DNA of 32,863 nt. It comes from an uncultured Rhodoferax sp. (lineage in GTDB: Bacteria > Pseudomonadota > Gammaproteobacteria > Burkholderiales > Burkholderiaceae_C). Made by a program: the position numbers and the translations under genes. Each line of letters starts with the position of its first letter. The stretch's first letter is position 1. Of this stretch, positions 7,671-16,163 are shown in pieces. The notes beneath the pieces are model-generated. The model was not told the DNA's origin. It was given only the letters and a program-made list of their open reading frames with translations, and searched no databases. The DNA lies in NCBI GenBank assembly GCA_936943465.1, contig CAKZJN010000352.1, positions 1 through 32,863 on the forward strand, in the 5' to 3' direction.

Positions 7671-9374
7671 GTGAATCCGACCACTCCCGCCATCGTTGCC
7701 CAGGCTGCGGCACGCCGTTTGCCACGGGGCGCGCTGCTGCTGTTTTGTCTGGCTTATCTGCTGCCAGGCTTTGTGGGGCGCGATGCCTGGAAGATCGACG
7801 ATGTTGCCGCTCTGGGCTATATGTGGGAGTTAGCCAGTGGTTCGGCGCAGTGGCTGCACCCGACGCTGGTAGGCATCACACCGGAAAATCCAGCGCTTCT
7901 GCCCTATTGGCTGGGTGCCTGGGCAATTCAATGGGGCCCCACAGGGCTCGCTGGAGATGCCCTGGCCCGCTTGCCGTACATGGCCTTGCTGGCACTAGCG
8001 CTGGCGGCCACCTGGTACGGCACCTATTACCTGGCGCGCAGTCCCGGCGCGCAGCCGGTGGCGTTTGCCTTTGGCGGCGAAGCGCTCCCTAAAGACTACG
8101 CCCGCGCCATGGCCGACGGTGGGCTGCTGGCGTTCATTGCCTGCCTGGGTCTGGCGCAACTGGGGCATGAAACCAACCCCGCTGTGGCGCAACTCGGATT
8201 TGCAGCCCTGCTGTTTTACGCCCTGGCCACGCTGCATTTCCATTGGCGTACCGCGCTGCTCTGCGCCGCGCTAGGTGTTCTCGGTTTGGGACTGAGTGGC
8301 GCGCCGACGCTGGCACTGTTGTTTGCCACGGGCGGCGCTGCCATTCACTTGCTGGAACGCAAGACCGGCGACGACAGCACCGAACGCGATCTCCTCCCGG
8401 CACGCACCGTGACACTCCTGGCCGCCTGCGCCAGCTTGTGCGCTTTTCTATTCCTGCGGCTAGACCTATGGCGCTGGAAGATCGAAATTCCGGCCGCCAC
8501 GCTGGCCGAACTCAGCAGCGCGCTGCAGTTGCTGACCTGGTTCACCTGGCCAGCCTGGCCGCTGGCCTTGTGGACCGTCTGGCGTTGGCGAGCGCATCTG
8601 TTCAGCAAGAACCTGAGCCGCCATCTGGCACTACCGGTCTGGTTTGTGTTGGTGACCCTGGGCTCCACGCTCACCACCAGTTCCCCCGACCGCACGCTGC
8701 TACTGGGCTTACCGGCCTACGCAGCGCTGGCGGCCTTTGCCCTGCCCACCCTCAAGCGGCAAGTTGCGGCTTTGATTGACTGGTTCACGCTGCTGTTCTT
8801 TTGTGGCTGCGGCATCATCATTTGGGTGGTCTGGATTGCGATGCAAACCGGTTTTCCCAGCCAACCGGCCGCCAATGTGGCGCGGCTTGCGCCAGGGTTC
8901 GAGCCCCAGTTTTCTTGGCTGGCGTTTGCCATCGCGGTGGTCGCGACGCTGGTCTGGGGCTGGCTGGTGAAATGGCGGGTGGGACGGCACCGCGCCGCCA
9001 TCTGGAAAAGTCTGGTGCTACCCGCTGGTGGCGCCGCACTGTGCTGGACCTTGCTTATGACGCTGTGGATGCCCTTGCTGAACTACACGCAGAGCTACAA
9101 CGCGTTGGTCCGTCACACGCTGGAGCGTATGGAGCCGCGCGGTTGTGTGGAGACGCTTGGACTAAAGGCCGGCAAACTCGCCGCCTTTCAGATCTACGGA
9201 CAACTGGAGCTCAAACCCATACAGGCGCAGGCGCAATGCCCGTGGCTGATTTCGGAACCCGGCGAAGCCACAATGCAGCCGCGTTGGGTCAATCAAACCC
9301 AGTGGGACCTGATGGCCCAGATGCACCATCCGGCGGACGGCAATGAGACCGTTCTGCTGTACCGCCGACGCTGA
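7671..9374 (+). CDS. GT-C / ArnT-like glycosyltransferase family integral membrane protein
   Basis: 567 aa with roughly ten or eleven hydrophobic segments, for example residues ~20-36, ~100-118, ~148-162, ~190-225, ~240-262, ~320-340, ~350-395 and ~415-440. An acidic motif, GRDAWKIDD, lies in the first periplasmic loop, where GT-C (PMT/ArnT-like) enzymes keep catalytic acidic residues. Such proteins transfer a sugar from a polyprenyl-phosphate donor to lipid or protein; substrate and acceptor cannot be told from sequence. A soluble C-terminal tail (~470-567) follows the last membrane helix. It starts with GTG, 31 bp after the rpmE terminator, and no strong ribosome binding site is visible. 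It converges on phoR with a 12-bp gap and no clear terminator between. The family call is from overall layout and is moderate. Confidence 0.6.
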   Translation: MNPTTPAIVAQAAARRLPRGALLLFCLAYLLPGFVGRDAWKIDDVAALGYMWELASGSAQWLHPTLVGITPENPALLPYWLGAWAIQWGPTGLAGDALARLPYMALLALALAATWYGTYYLARSPGAQPVAFAFGGEALPKDYARAMADGGLLAFIACLGLAQLGHETNPAVAQLGFAALLFYALATLHFHWRTALLCAALGVLGLGLSGAPTLALLFATGGAAIHLLERKTGDDSTERDLLPARTVTLLAACASLCAFLFLRLDLWRWKIEIPAATLAELSSALQLLTWFTWPAWPLALWTVWRWRAHLFSKNLSRHLALPVWFVLVTLGSTLTTSSPDRTLLLGLPAYAALAAFALPTLKRQVAALIDWFTLLFFCGCGIIIWVVWIAMQTGFPSQPAANVARLAPGFEPQFSWLAFAIAVVATLVWGWLVKWRVGRHRAAIWKSLVLPAGGAALCWTLLMTLWMPLLNYTQSYNALVRHTLERMEPRGCVETLGLKAGKLAAFQIYGQLELKPIQAQAQCPWLISEPGEATMQPRWVNQTQWDLMAQMHHPADGNETVLLYRRR

Positions 9375-9386
9375 AAAACACTGGCG

Positions 9387-10721
9387 CTACGCGATCTGCT
9401 TCTGGCGCACGCGACCTGCAGGAAAGTGAATGGCAAAGGTGGAACCCTTGCCGGGCGTGCTCTCGATGCTGAGTTCTGCACCATGCCGCTGCGACACATG
9501 CTTGACGATGGCCAAGCCCAAGCCGGTTCCACCGGTCTCGCGCGAACGGCTGCGATCGACCCGGTAAAACCGCTCGGTCAAGCGCGGAATGTGCTCGGGC
9601 GCAATACCCTGCCCCTGGTCCCGTACGCTGAACTCTGCGCCCCCTTGCGGCAGGCTAACCCAACGCACTTCAATCGGCTTGCCAGCGGGTGAATAACGAA
9701 TCGCATTGCCAATCAGGTTGGACATGGCGCTGTGAATTTCTGATGCCGAACCTGCGACCTCCATGGGTCCGTCCAGGCTGAAGTGCAATGCGCGTGGTGC
9801 GGCGCTGAGCAGTGCCGAAAGGTCGCGTGCTTCCTGCTGGCATTGCGCCATCAACGAGTCCAGCACGACCCAATCTTTGGCAGGAGGCAAGGGGCTGCCT
9901 TCCAGACGCGACAGCGTCAGCAAATCGTTCACCAGGGTTTGCATGCGCTGGGCCTGCAATTCCATCAGGCCGAGGTAGCGTGTGCGCTCTTCTTCGTTGA
10001 GCGGCAGTGAAAGTAGTGTCTCGACAAAGCCCGCCAGCACGGTCAGAGGCGTGCGAATTTCATGGGAGACATTGGCCACAAAGTCGCGCCGCATGGCCTC
10101 GGCCTGCTCAACTGCCGTAACGTCCCGTGACAGCAGCAAGCTGCGGCCTTCTCCATACGGATGCAATTGCACCGAAAGCTTGACCGGCTTGGTGTTGGAG
10201 CTACTACGACCCGGCATCTCGACGTCGTGACGAAAATCTTTGGCAGACATGTACGCAGCAAAGCCCGGGTCACGCACCAGATTACCCAGGTGTTGCTGAA
10301 GATCGCGACCGGAGTCCAAGCCAAAGTGGTCTGCCGCAGTCTGGTTAAACCACTCGATACGCCCCTCGGCATCGAGCAGCACCACGCCATTGGGTGACGC
10401 CTGCAAAGCGGCTAAAAACTCCTCCAGCCGTTTGTCGCTTTCCGAGACGGCGCGGTCACGGGCACGCACCAGCTTGCGAATGCGATCAAACAGTTCACCC
10501 CACAAACCGCCACCTAGCGGAATCTGCGAGGTATCACCCGAGCGCAACCACAGCAAAATGCGCCGGCCACGCAAGGCGTCGAGCAACCACCACAGATAGC
10601 AGCCCGCCAACGCACTCAGCAGCGCAAGCGCCTCGCGCTCACCCGAGCCGGAGAAGAATATCCAGGCGGCCAGCGCCGGAAGCGCCTGACACAGCAGGAA
10701 AGAAACAATGCGCCAAAGCAT
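9387..10721 (-). CDS. phoR: phosphate regulon sensor histidine kinase PhoR
   Basis: 444 aa. Two N-terminal membrane segments (~5-23 and ~31-47) without a large periplasmic domain are typical of PhoR. A linker follows, then a PAS domain (~105-200, NGVVLLDAEGRIEWFN), HisKA with phosphoacceptor H220 in NVSHEIRTPL, and a HATPase domain with the N box (NLIGNAIRYS), G1 (DQGQGI) and G2 (GGTGLGLAIVKHV). PhoR autophosphorylates and phosphorylates PhoB when phosphate is scarce; PhoU and the Pst transporter hold it in the phosphatase state when phosphate is plentiful. It is the last gene of the pst-pho operon, 16 bp after phoB. Confidence 0.95.
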   Translation of the reverse strand: MLWRIVSFLLCQALPALAAWIFFSGSGEREALALLSALAGCYLWWLLDALRGRRILLWLRSGDTSQIPLGGGLWGELFDRIRKLVRARDRAVSESDKRLEEFLAALQASPNGVVLLDAEGRIEWFNQTAADHFGLDSGRDLQQHLGNLVRDPGFAAYMSAKDFRHDVEMPGRSSSNTKPVKLSVQLHPYGEGRSLLLSRDVTAVEQAEAMRRDFVANVSHEIRTPLTVLAGFVETLLSLPLNEEERTRYLGLMELQAQRMQTLVNDLLTLSRLEGSPLPPAKDWVVLDSLMAQCQQEARDLSALLSAAPRALHFSLDGPMEVAGSASEIHSAMSNLIGNAIRYSPAGKPIEVRWVSLPQGGAEFSVRDQGQGIAPEHIPRLTERFYRVDRSRSRETGGTGLGLAIVKHVSQRHGAELSIESTPGKGSTFAIHFPAGRVRQKQIA

Positions 10722-10737
10722 GGCCTACTGTAGCCGC

Positions 10738-11463
10738 TCAAGCACTGGTTTTTTCGGTTGGCGTGATCGGAATAAGTGGCCGGGCGGTCAGGCGATAACC
10801 AGCACCCCGCACCGTTTCAACCATATTGCCCGCGCCCCCCAGGGCTTCGCGCAGGCGCTTGACGTGCACATCCACCGTGCGCTCTTCAATGTAGACGTGG
10901 TCGCCCCACACCTTGTCGAGCAACTGTGCGCGGCTGTGTACGCGCTCGGCACTGTTCATGAAGAACTGCAACAGCTTGAACTCGGTGGGACCCAGCTTGA
11001 GCATGGCGTCCTCAAACGTGACCCGGTAGGTGCTCGGGTCGAGCGTCAAGCCCGCAACACTGACCTTTTCGCCTACATCTTCCGGACCCTTGCGGCGCAG
11101 CACCGCGCGCACGCGGGCCAGCAGTTCTTTGGTGGAGAAAGGTTTGACAATGTAGTCATCGGCACCGGCATCGAGCCCGGCCACACGGTCGGCCTCATCG
11201 CCGCGCGCGGTCAGCATGATGATCGGCACTTCCTTGGTGCGCGGGTTGGCGCGCCAGCGTTTGGCCAGCACCAAGCCACTTTCACCGGGCAGCATCCAGT
11301 CCAGCAAAATCAAATCCGGCACCGCCGATTCAATCTCGCGCTCGGCACTGGCGCTGTCAATCGACCAGGTCGTCCGAAAACCGTTGTGACGCAAGTTAAC
11401 GGCTATCAGTTCGGCAATGCTGGGCTCGTCTTCGACCACCAGCACCGCGGGCATGTTTCGCAT
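10738..11463 (-). CDS. phoB: phosphate regulon response regulator PhoB
   Basis: 241 aa, OmpR/PhoB family. The receiver domain (~5-125) has acidic pocket E11/D12, phosphoacceptor D55 (LLDWMLPG), the LTAR switch and a VKPF lysine. The C-terminal winged helix (~140-232) includes LGPTEFKLLQFF, RTVDVHVKRLREAL and VRGAGYRL. PhoB-P binds Pho boxes, five candidates for which lie in this window. I chose ATG 11463 (MRNMPAVLVVEDE) because AAGGA precedes it by 7 nt; ATG 11454 is the alternative. It lies 10 bp after phoU. Confidence 0.96.
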   Translation of the reverse strand: MRNMPAVLVVEDEPSIAELIAVNLRHNGFRTTWSIDSASAEREIESAVPDLILLDWMLPGESGLVLAKRWRANPRTKEVPIIMLTARGDEADRVAGLDAGADDYIVKPFSTKELLARVRAVLRRKGPEDVGEKVSVAGLTLDPSTYRVTFEDAMLKLGPTEFKLLQFFMNSAERVHSRAQLLDKVWGDHVYIEERTVDVHVKRLREALGGAGNMVETVRGAGYRLTARPLIPITPTEKTSA

Positions 11464-11473
11464 GAGAGATTCC

Positions 11474-12175
11474 TTAGCGGACCACGGATTCGATTTTTTC
11501 CATGCTGGTGTGGCGAATGTCTTCGCCCTTGACCACATAGATAATGAACTCAGCGATGTTCTTGGAGTGGTCACCGATGCGCTCAATCGCCTTGGCCAGG
11601 AACAGCAAGTCCAGGCTGGGCGAGATGGTGCGCGGGTCTTCCATCATGTAGGTCACCAACTTGCGCACAAAGCCGTCAAATTCCTGGTCGATCAGGTCAT
11701 CTTCCTTGAGGATGGTTACGGCGGCATTCACATCCAGGCGAGCAAACGCATCCAGCGCCTTGTTCAGCAGACCCGAGGCCAGATCGGCAGCAACACGCAA
11801 CTCCAACGACGGCAACGAACGGGGAGCGCCGCTTTGGATGATGGAACGCACCATGCGGGCGATTTTTTCGGCTTCGTCGCCCACACGCTCCAGATTGGCG
11901 GTGGTCTTGGAAATGGCAATCAGCAGGCGCAAATCGCGCGCCGTGGGCTGACGCCGCGCAATGATGCTGGACAGGGCATGGTCAATCTCGACTTCCATCG
12001 CGTTGACACGGGCCTCGTTGGCAGAAACCTGCTCGGTGGCTTCCATACTGAACTGGGACAGCGAGTAAATGGCCTGACGGATCTGGGATTCAACCAGACC
12101 GCCCATTTCCATCACCTGGCTGGATACGGAGGTCAGTTCGCTATCAAACTGGGTCGACAAGTGTTTTTCGGGCAT
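11474..12175 (-). CDS. phoU: phosphate signalling protein PhoU
   Basis: 233 aa, a two-repeat three-helix-bundle PhoU protein. Each repeat carries the conserved metal-binding segment: NLERVGDEAEKIARM (~95-110) and AIERIGDHSKNIAEF (~200-215). It is a cytoplasmic negative regulator linking PstB and PhoR, needed to shut the Pho response off under high phosphate. ATG 12175 follows AGAGGAAAT; a longer frame upstream would overlap pstB and is not supported. It lies between pstB and phoB in the operon. Confidence 0.96.
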   Translation of the reverse strand: MPEKHLSTQFDSELTSVSSQVMEMGGLVESQIRQAIYSLSQFSMEATEQVSANEARVNAMEVEIDHALSSIIARRQPTARDLRLLIAISKTTANLERVGDEAEKIARMVRSIIQSGAPRSLPSLELRVAADLASGLLNKALDAFARLDVNAAVTILKEDDLIDQEFDGFVRKLVTYMMEDPRTISPSLDLLFLAKAIERIGDHSKNIAEFIIYVVKGEDIRHTSMEKIESVVR

Positions 12176-12200
12176 GGGATTTCCTCTACGTTGCCAGGGA

Positions 12201-12980
12201 TCAGCCGAAACGGCCGGTGATGTAGTCTTCTGTCTCTTTGCGGGTGGGCTTGAAGAACATTTGTTCGGTCGCGCCAAACTCCACCAGGTCGCCCAGGTAC
12301 ATGTAGGCGGTGTAGTCGCTGCAACGGGCCGCTTGCTGCATGTTGTGGGTCACGATGACCACGGTGTAGTCCTCCTTGAGTTCCACAATCAGTTCTTCCA
12401 CCTTGGCCGTAGAAATCGGGTCCAGCGCCGAGCAGGGCTCGTCGAGCAGGAGCACTTCGGGCTTGATGGCAATGCCGCGCGCAATGCACAGGCGCTGTTG
12501 CTGGCCACCCGACAGGCTGCTGCCGCTTTGGTGCAGCTTGTCTTTCACTTCGGTCCACAGCGCCGACTTGCGCAGCGCCCACTCGACACGCTCTTCCATG
12601 TCGGTGGCATTCAGGTTCTCAAACAGCTTCACGCCAAAAGCAATGTTGTCGTAAATGGACATTGGGAACGGCGTGGGCTTCTGGAACACCATGCCAACCT
12701 TCGCGCGCAGCAGCGCCACGTCTTCTTTGCTGGTGAGCAGGTCTTCGCCGTCAAGCAGGATCTGGCCTTCCGCGCGTTGCTCGGGGTAGAGCTCAAACAT
12801 GCGGTTGAAGATGCGCAGCAATGTGGACTTGCCGCAACCGGAGGGACCGATAAAGGCGGTGACCTTCTTCTCGGGAATTTCCAGGTTGATGCCTTTGAGG
12901 GCATGGAACTTTCCGTAAAAGAAGTTCAGGTCCTTTACGGCAATCTTGGTCTTTTCAATCACAGGAGGTGTTGCAAGCAT
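12201..12980 (-). CDS. pstB: phosphate ABC transporter ATP-binding protein PstB
   Basis: 259 aa. It has an ABC ATPase with Walker A GPSGCGKST (45-53), Q-loop (MVFQKPTPFPMSIYDN), signature LSGGQQQR, Walker B plus D-loop VLLLDEPCSALD, and H-loop IVTHNM. FQKPTPFP and the SALDP region are characteristic of PstB. It powers phosphate import with PstC/PstA at the inner membrane. It is 49 bp after pstA and 25 bp before phoU. Confidence 0.97.
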   Translation of the reverse strand: MLATPPVIEKTKIAVKDLNFFYGKFHALKGINLEIPEKKVTAFIGPSGCGKSTLLRIFNRMFELYPEQRAEGQILLDGEDLLTSKEDVALLRAKVGMVFQKPTPFPMSIYDNIAFGVKLFENLNATDMEERVEWALRKSALWTEVKDKLHQSGSSLSGGQQQRLCIARGIAIKPEVLLLDEPCSALDPISTAKVEELIVELKEDYTVVIVTHNMQQAARCSDYTAYMYLGDLVEFGATEQMFFKPTRKETEDYITGRFG

Positions 12981-13029
12981 GGCGTTGTCTTTTCTAGTGG
13001 GTACGGATGGCTGAGCGCAGCAAAGGTGT

Positions 13030-13893
13030 TTAGTGCTTGGAACGGGTCAGTACCCGCGCCAGGATGTTGAGGCCAAGCACCGCAAGGGTGATCAGGAACA
13101 CGCCGGCCCAGGCCAGCTTTTGCCAGTTTTCATACGGGCTCATGGCGAACTTGAAGATGGTGACCGGTAGGCTTGCCATGGGTTGGCCCAGGCTGGAGGT
13201 CCAGAACTGGTTGGACAGCGCGGTAAACAAGAGCGGAGCGGTTTCACCCGAGATGCGCGCCACCGCCAGCAAAATGCCGGTAATCACGCCGGTGCGGGCG
13301 GCCTTGAGGGTGATGCTCAGAATCACCTTCCACTTGGGAGCACCCAGGGCGTAAGCGGCTTCGCGCAGGCCCGGGGGAACCAGTTGCAGCATGTTCTCGG
13401 TGGTGCGAATGACCACCGGAATCACGATCAGGGCCAGCGCCAACACACCGGCAAGGGCCGAGAAGGTGTGCGTCGGGTGTACCACCACGGCATACACAAA
13501 CAAGCCGATCACGATGCTGGGGGCCGACAGGAGAATGTCATTCACAAAGCGCGTCACATTGGCCAGCCAACCCTTGGGCTCGAACTCAGCCAGATAAATA
13601 CCGGCCATCACGCCCACCGGTGTTCCGACAAAAGTGGCCAACGCCACCATCAGAAGCGAACCGTAAATGGCATTGGCCAGGCCGCCCTCTTCATTGGGGC
13701 CGGGGGTCATTTGTGTCAGGGTGGCCAGCGTCAGCCCGCCAATGCCCTGGCGAACGGTCTCAAACAAGATCCAGAACAACCAGAACAAGCCAAACGCCAT
13801 GGCGCTCAGGGCCAGTGCCGTGGCAATCTTGTTGACCACATTGCGCTGCGCGAATTTAGCGGCGCGCGCCGCACGGACTTCAGGTGACATCAT
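13030..13893 (-). CDS. pstA: phosphate ABC transporter permease PstA
   Basis: 287 aa with about six membrane segments. The cytoplasmic EAA loop REAAYALGAPKWKVI (~180-195) contacts PstB. The pattern GGLANAIYGSLLM and the ARISGETAPLLFTAL segment are typical of PstA. Its ATG (13893-13891) overlaps the pstC TGA as ATGA, implying translational coupling and equal dosage of the two permeases. Confidence 0.96.
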   Translation of the reverse strand: MMSPEVRAARAAKFAQRNVVNKIATALALSAMAFGLFWLFWILFETVRQGIGGLTLATLTQMTPGPNEEGGLANAIYGSLLMVALATFVGTPVGVMAGIYLAEFEPKGWLANVTRFVNDILLSAPSIVIGLFVYAVVVHPTHTFSALAGVLALALIVIPVVIRTTENMLQLVPPGLREAAYALGAPKWKVILSITLKAARTGVITGILLAVARISGETAPLLFTALSNQFWTSSLGQPMASLPVTIFKFAMSPYENWQKLAWAGVFLITLAVLGLNILARVLTRSKH

Positions 13894-14921
13894 GATTTGG
13901 CGCCTTCGCTCTTGCGCAGTTGGGCTAGCAGCAGCTTGGACAAGGACAGGATCACAAAGGTAATAAAGAACAGCACCAGGCCCAGGTACATCAGAGCCGC
14001 TTGGTGCAAGCCCTCGCCGGCTTCGGCAAACTCATTGGCCAGGGCGGAGGTAATGCTGTTGGCCGCCTGGAACAAGCTCAGGGAATCGAGCTGGTTGAAG
14101 TTACCGATCACAAACGTGACCGCCATGGTCTCGCCAATGGCGCGCCCCAGACCCAGCATGATTCCGCCGATGACACCGGTCTTGGTGAAAGGCAACACAA
14201 TTTTGGAAACCACTTCCCAGGTAGTAGCACCCAGACCGTAGGCCGATTCCTTCAGCATGGGCGGCGTGACTTCAAACACATCGCGCATCACCGCCGAAAT
14301 AAACGGGATGATCATGATGGCCAGAATGATGCCGGCCGACAAAATGCCGATACCCACTGGCGGGCCCGACACAAAGGCACCCAGATACGGCACACCGGTC
14401 AACGCAGCTTGCAAGGGTTGCTGCACGTATTCGGACAACACCGGCCCGAAAATCAGCAGACCCCACATGCCGTACACGATGGACGGAATGGCCGCCAGCA
14501 ATTCAATCGCCGTGCCCAGCGGGCGCTTCAGCCAAGCCGGTGACAGCTCCGTCAGGAACAAGGCAATGCCAAAGCTCACTGGCACCGCAATCAACAAGGC
14601 AATGATGGACGTGGCGATCGTGCCGTAAATCATCACCAGGCCACCAAACTCCTCCTGCACCGGGTCCCATGCCGTACTGGTCAGGAAGCCCAGTCCGTAC
14701 TTGGCAATCGCCGGCCAGGCGCTGATGGTCAGCGAGGTCAATATCGCCAGCAATAAGCCCAGCGTAAAGATGGCCGCACCTTTGGCCAAAAAACCAAACA
14801 GGCGATCAGCAAATGGGCCGGAACGGGCCCGCTTGGGGCCTTGCGGAGAAGTCATGGCGCGTGCCTTTTCTTGTTCTGTCAAACCGGCAGGGGCATCCCC
14901 ATGCATGAGAGTGGAAGACAT
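13890..14921 (-). CDS. pstC: phosphate ABC transporter permease PstC
   Basis: 343 aa from ATG 14921. A cytoplasmic N-terminal tail of about 45 residues is followed by about six membrane helices. The EAA-type loop is KESAYGLGATTWEVV, and GRAIGETMAVTFVIGN is the conserved PstC segment. It forms the transmembrane channel with PstA. In-frame ATG 14855 (MTSPQGPKR) is an alternative start with a weak AAGG upstream; 14921 has AGGG at suitable distance and lies 19 bp after pstS. Confidence 0.94.
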   Translation of the reverse strand: MSSTLMHGDAPAGLTEQEKARAMTSPQGPKRARSGPFADRLFGFLAKGAAIFTLGLLLAILTSLTISAWPAIAKYGLGFLTSTAWDPVQEEFGGLVMIYGTIATSIIALLIAVPVSFGIALFLTELSPAWLKRPLGTAIELLAAIPSIVYGMWGLLIFGPVLSEYVQQPLQAALTGVPYLGAFVSGPPVGIGILSAGIILAIMIIPFISAVMRDVFEVTPPMLKESAYGLGATTWEVVSKIVLPFTKTGVIGGIMLGLGRAIGETMAVTFVIGNFNQLDSLSLFQAANSITSALANEFAEAGEGLHQAALMYLGLVLFFITFVILSLSKLLLAQLRKSEGAKS

Positions 14922-14940
14922 GGGGAACCCTGCGGACTAT

Positions 14941-15984
14941 TTACTTGAATGCAATGGCTTTGCCGCCGGTGTCCTTGATTTCACCCCAGGACTTTTGGAT
15001 CAAAGCAACCACGGAAGCCGGCAGGGGCACGTAGTCCAGATCGGCCGCAGTCTTGCCACCGTTGGCATAGGCCCAGTTGAAAAACTTCAGCACTTCGGTG
15101 CCGTTGGCGGGCTTGTCTTGCTTGGCGTGCATCAGGATGAAGGTTGCGCCGCTGATGGGCCAAGCATCCTTGCCATTCTGATTGGTCAGAATCTGGAAGA
15201 AGGACTTGTTCCAATCGGCACCGGCAGCAGCGGCCTTGAACGCATCATCGTCAGGCTGCACAAAGGCGCCGGACGCGTTTTGCATCACAGCAAAGTTCAT
15301 CTTGTTTTGCTTCACGTAGGAATATTCCACGTAGCCAATCGAGTTGGGCAGGCGGTTCACGAAAGCGGACACGCCTTCGTTGCCCTTGCCACCGGCGCCC
15401 ACAGGCCAGTTCACGGCTGTGCCTTCGCCCACTTTGGACTTCCACTCAGCATTCACCTTGCTCAGGTAGTTGGTGAAGATGAAGGTGGTGCCGGAGCCGT
15501 CCGCGCGGCGCACGGGGGCAATGGCGGTGTCGGGCAGATTCAGGCTGGGGTTCAGGCCCTTGATGGCAGCGTCATTCCACTTGACAATCTTGCCCAGGAA
15601 AATGTCGCCCAGCACCTGACCGTTCAGCTTGAGCTGACCGGGTTCGATGCCCTTGACGTTGATCACGGGTACCACGCCACCAATCACGGTCGGGAACTGG
15701 ACCTGGCCCTTGGACTTGAGCACGTCATCGGTCAGGGGCATGTCAGATGCACCGAAGTCGACCGTCTTGGAGTCGATTTGCTTGATACCACCACCGGAGC
15801 CGATGGACTGGTAGTTCACCTTGACGCCGGTGGCCTTGTTGTAGTCTGAGGCCCACTTGGCGTAAATGGGAGCCGGAAAGCTTGCGCCGGCGCCGGTGAT
15901 TTCCTGCGCGCCCACAGTACCGGAAAAGCTAAATGCTGCCACAGTGGCCAAAGCCAGCAAAGATTGGTTGAACGACGATTTCAT
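14941..15984 (-). CDS. pstS: phosphate-binding periplasmic protein PstS
   Basis: 347 aa. A Sec signal peptide has a hydrophobic core LLALATVAAFSFSGTV and likely cleavage after VGA. Phosphate-ligand motifs are GAGASFPAP, IGSGGGIKQI, DFGASDMPL and RADGSGTTFIFTNYLS. It delivers inorganic phosphate to PstCA in the periplasm. ATG 15984 follows GAGGG at 7 nt. As first gene of pstSCAB-phoUBR it sits behind a well-formed Pho box, so the operon should be autoinduced by PhoB. Confidence 0.97.
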   Translation of the reverse strand: MKSSFNQSLLALATVAAFSFSGTVGAQEITGAGASFPAPIYAKWASDYNKATGVKVNYQSIGSGGGIKQIDSKTVDFGASDMPLTDDVLKSKGQVQFPTVIGGVVPVINVKGIEPGQLKLNGQVLGDIFLGKIVKWNDAAIKGLNPSLNLPDTAIAPVRRADGSGTTFIFTNYLSKVNAEWKSKVGEGTAVNWPVGAGGKGNEGVSAFVNRLPNSIGYVEYSYVKQNKMNFAVMQNASGAFVQPDDDAFKAAAAGADWNKSFFQILTNQNGKDAWPISGATFILMHAKQDKPANGTEVLKFFNWAYANGGKTAADLDYVPLPASVVALIQKSWGEIKDTGGKAIAFK

Positions 15985-16021
15985 GAAAAGCCCTCAGGTT
16001 GGTGTTTATGGAACATCTTGG

Positions 16022-16055
16022 ACTCTAAGAAAGTTTTGTGACAAAGATATGACTG
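16022..16055 (-). promoter_or_regulatory. Pho box and -10 of the pst-pho operon
   Basis: Read on the minus strand: CAGTCAT-ATCT-TTGTCAC (16055-16038), then 10 bp, then TAGAGT (16027-16022) as -10. This fits the PhoB consensus CTGTCAT-N4-CTGTCAC replacing the -35. It ends 37 bp upstream of the pstS ATG. Confidence 0.85.
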
Positions 16056-16103
16056 CGTGCCAATTTTGCGATTCACCTTGAAGGTCGTCAATGTTTGGGC
16101 AAA

Positions 16104-16137
16104 TTGTCACCGCTTTGTCACATAAGTTTCTTACTCT
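16104..16137 (+). promoter_or_regulatory. Pho box and -10 of the fasciclin gene
   Basis: TTGTCAC-CGCT-TTGTCAC at 16104-16121, then 10 bp, then TACTCT (16132-16137). The downstream 17 bp align with the pstS promoter at 11 positions (shared TTTGTCACA, TTTCTTA and TCC). The two boxes are divergent and 48 bp apart. Confidence 0.8.
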
Positions 16138-16156
16138 CCAGTTTTTTCAACTGGAG
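16136..16156 (+). promoter_or_regulatory. hairpin covering the fasciclin-gene ribosome binding site
   Basis: CTCCAGTT (16136-16143), loop TTTTC, AACTGGAG (16149-16156) is a perfect 8-bp stem. Its 3' arm contains GGAG (16153-16156), the only ribosome-binding sequence for ATG 16164. If transcription starts near the Pho-type -10 the 5' arm may be only partly transcribed, so whether it forms depends on the start site. Confidence 0.5.
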
Positions 16157-16163
16157 CAACCCG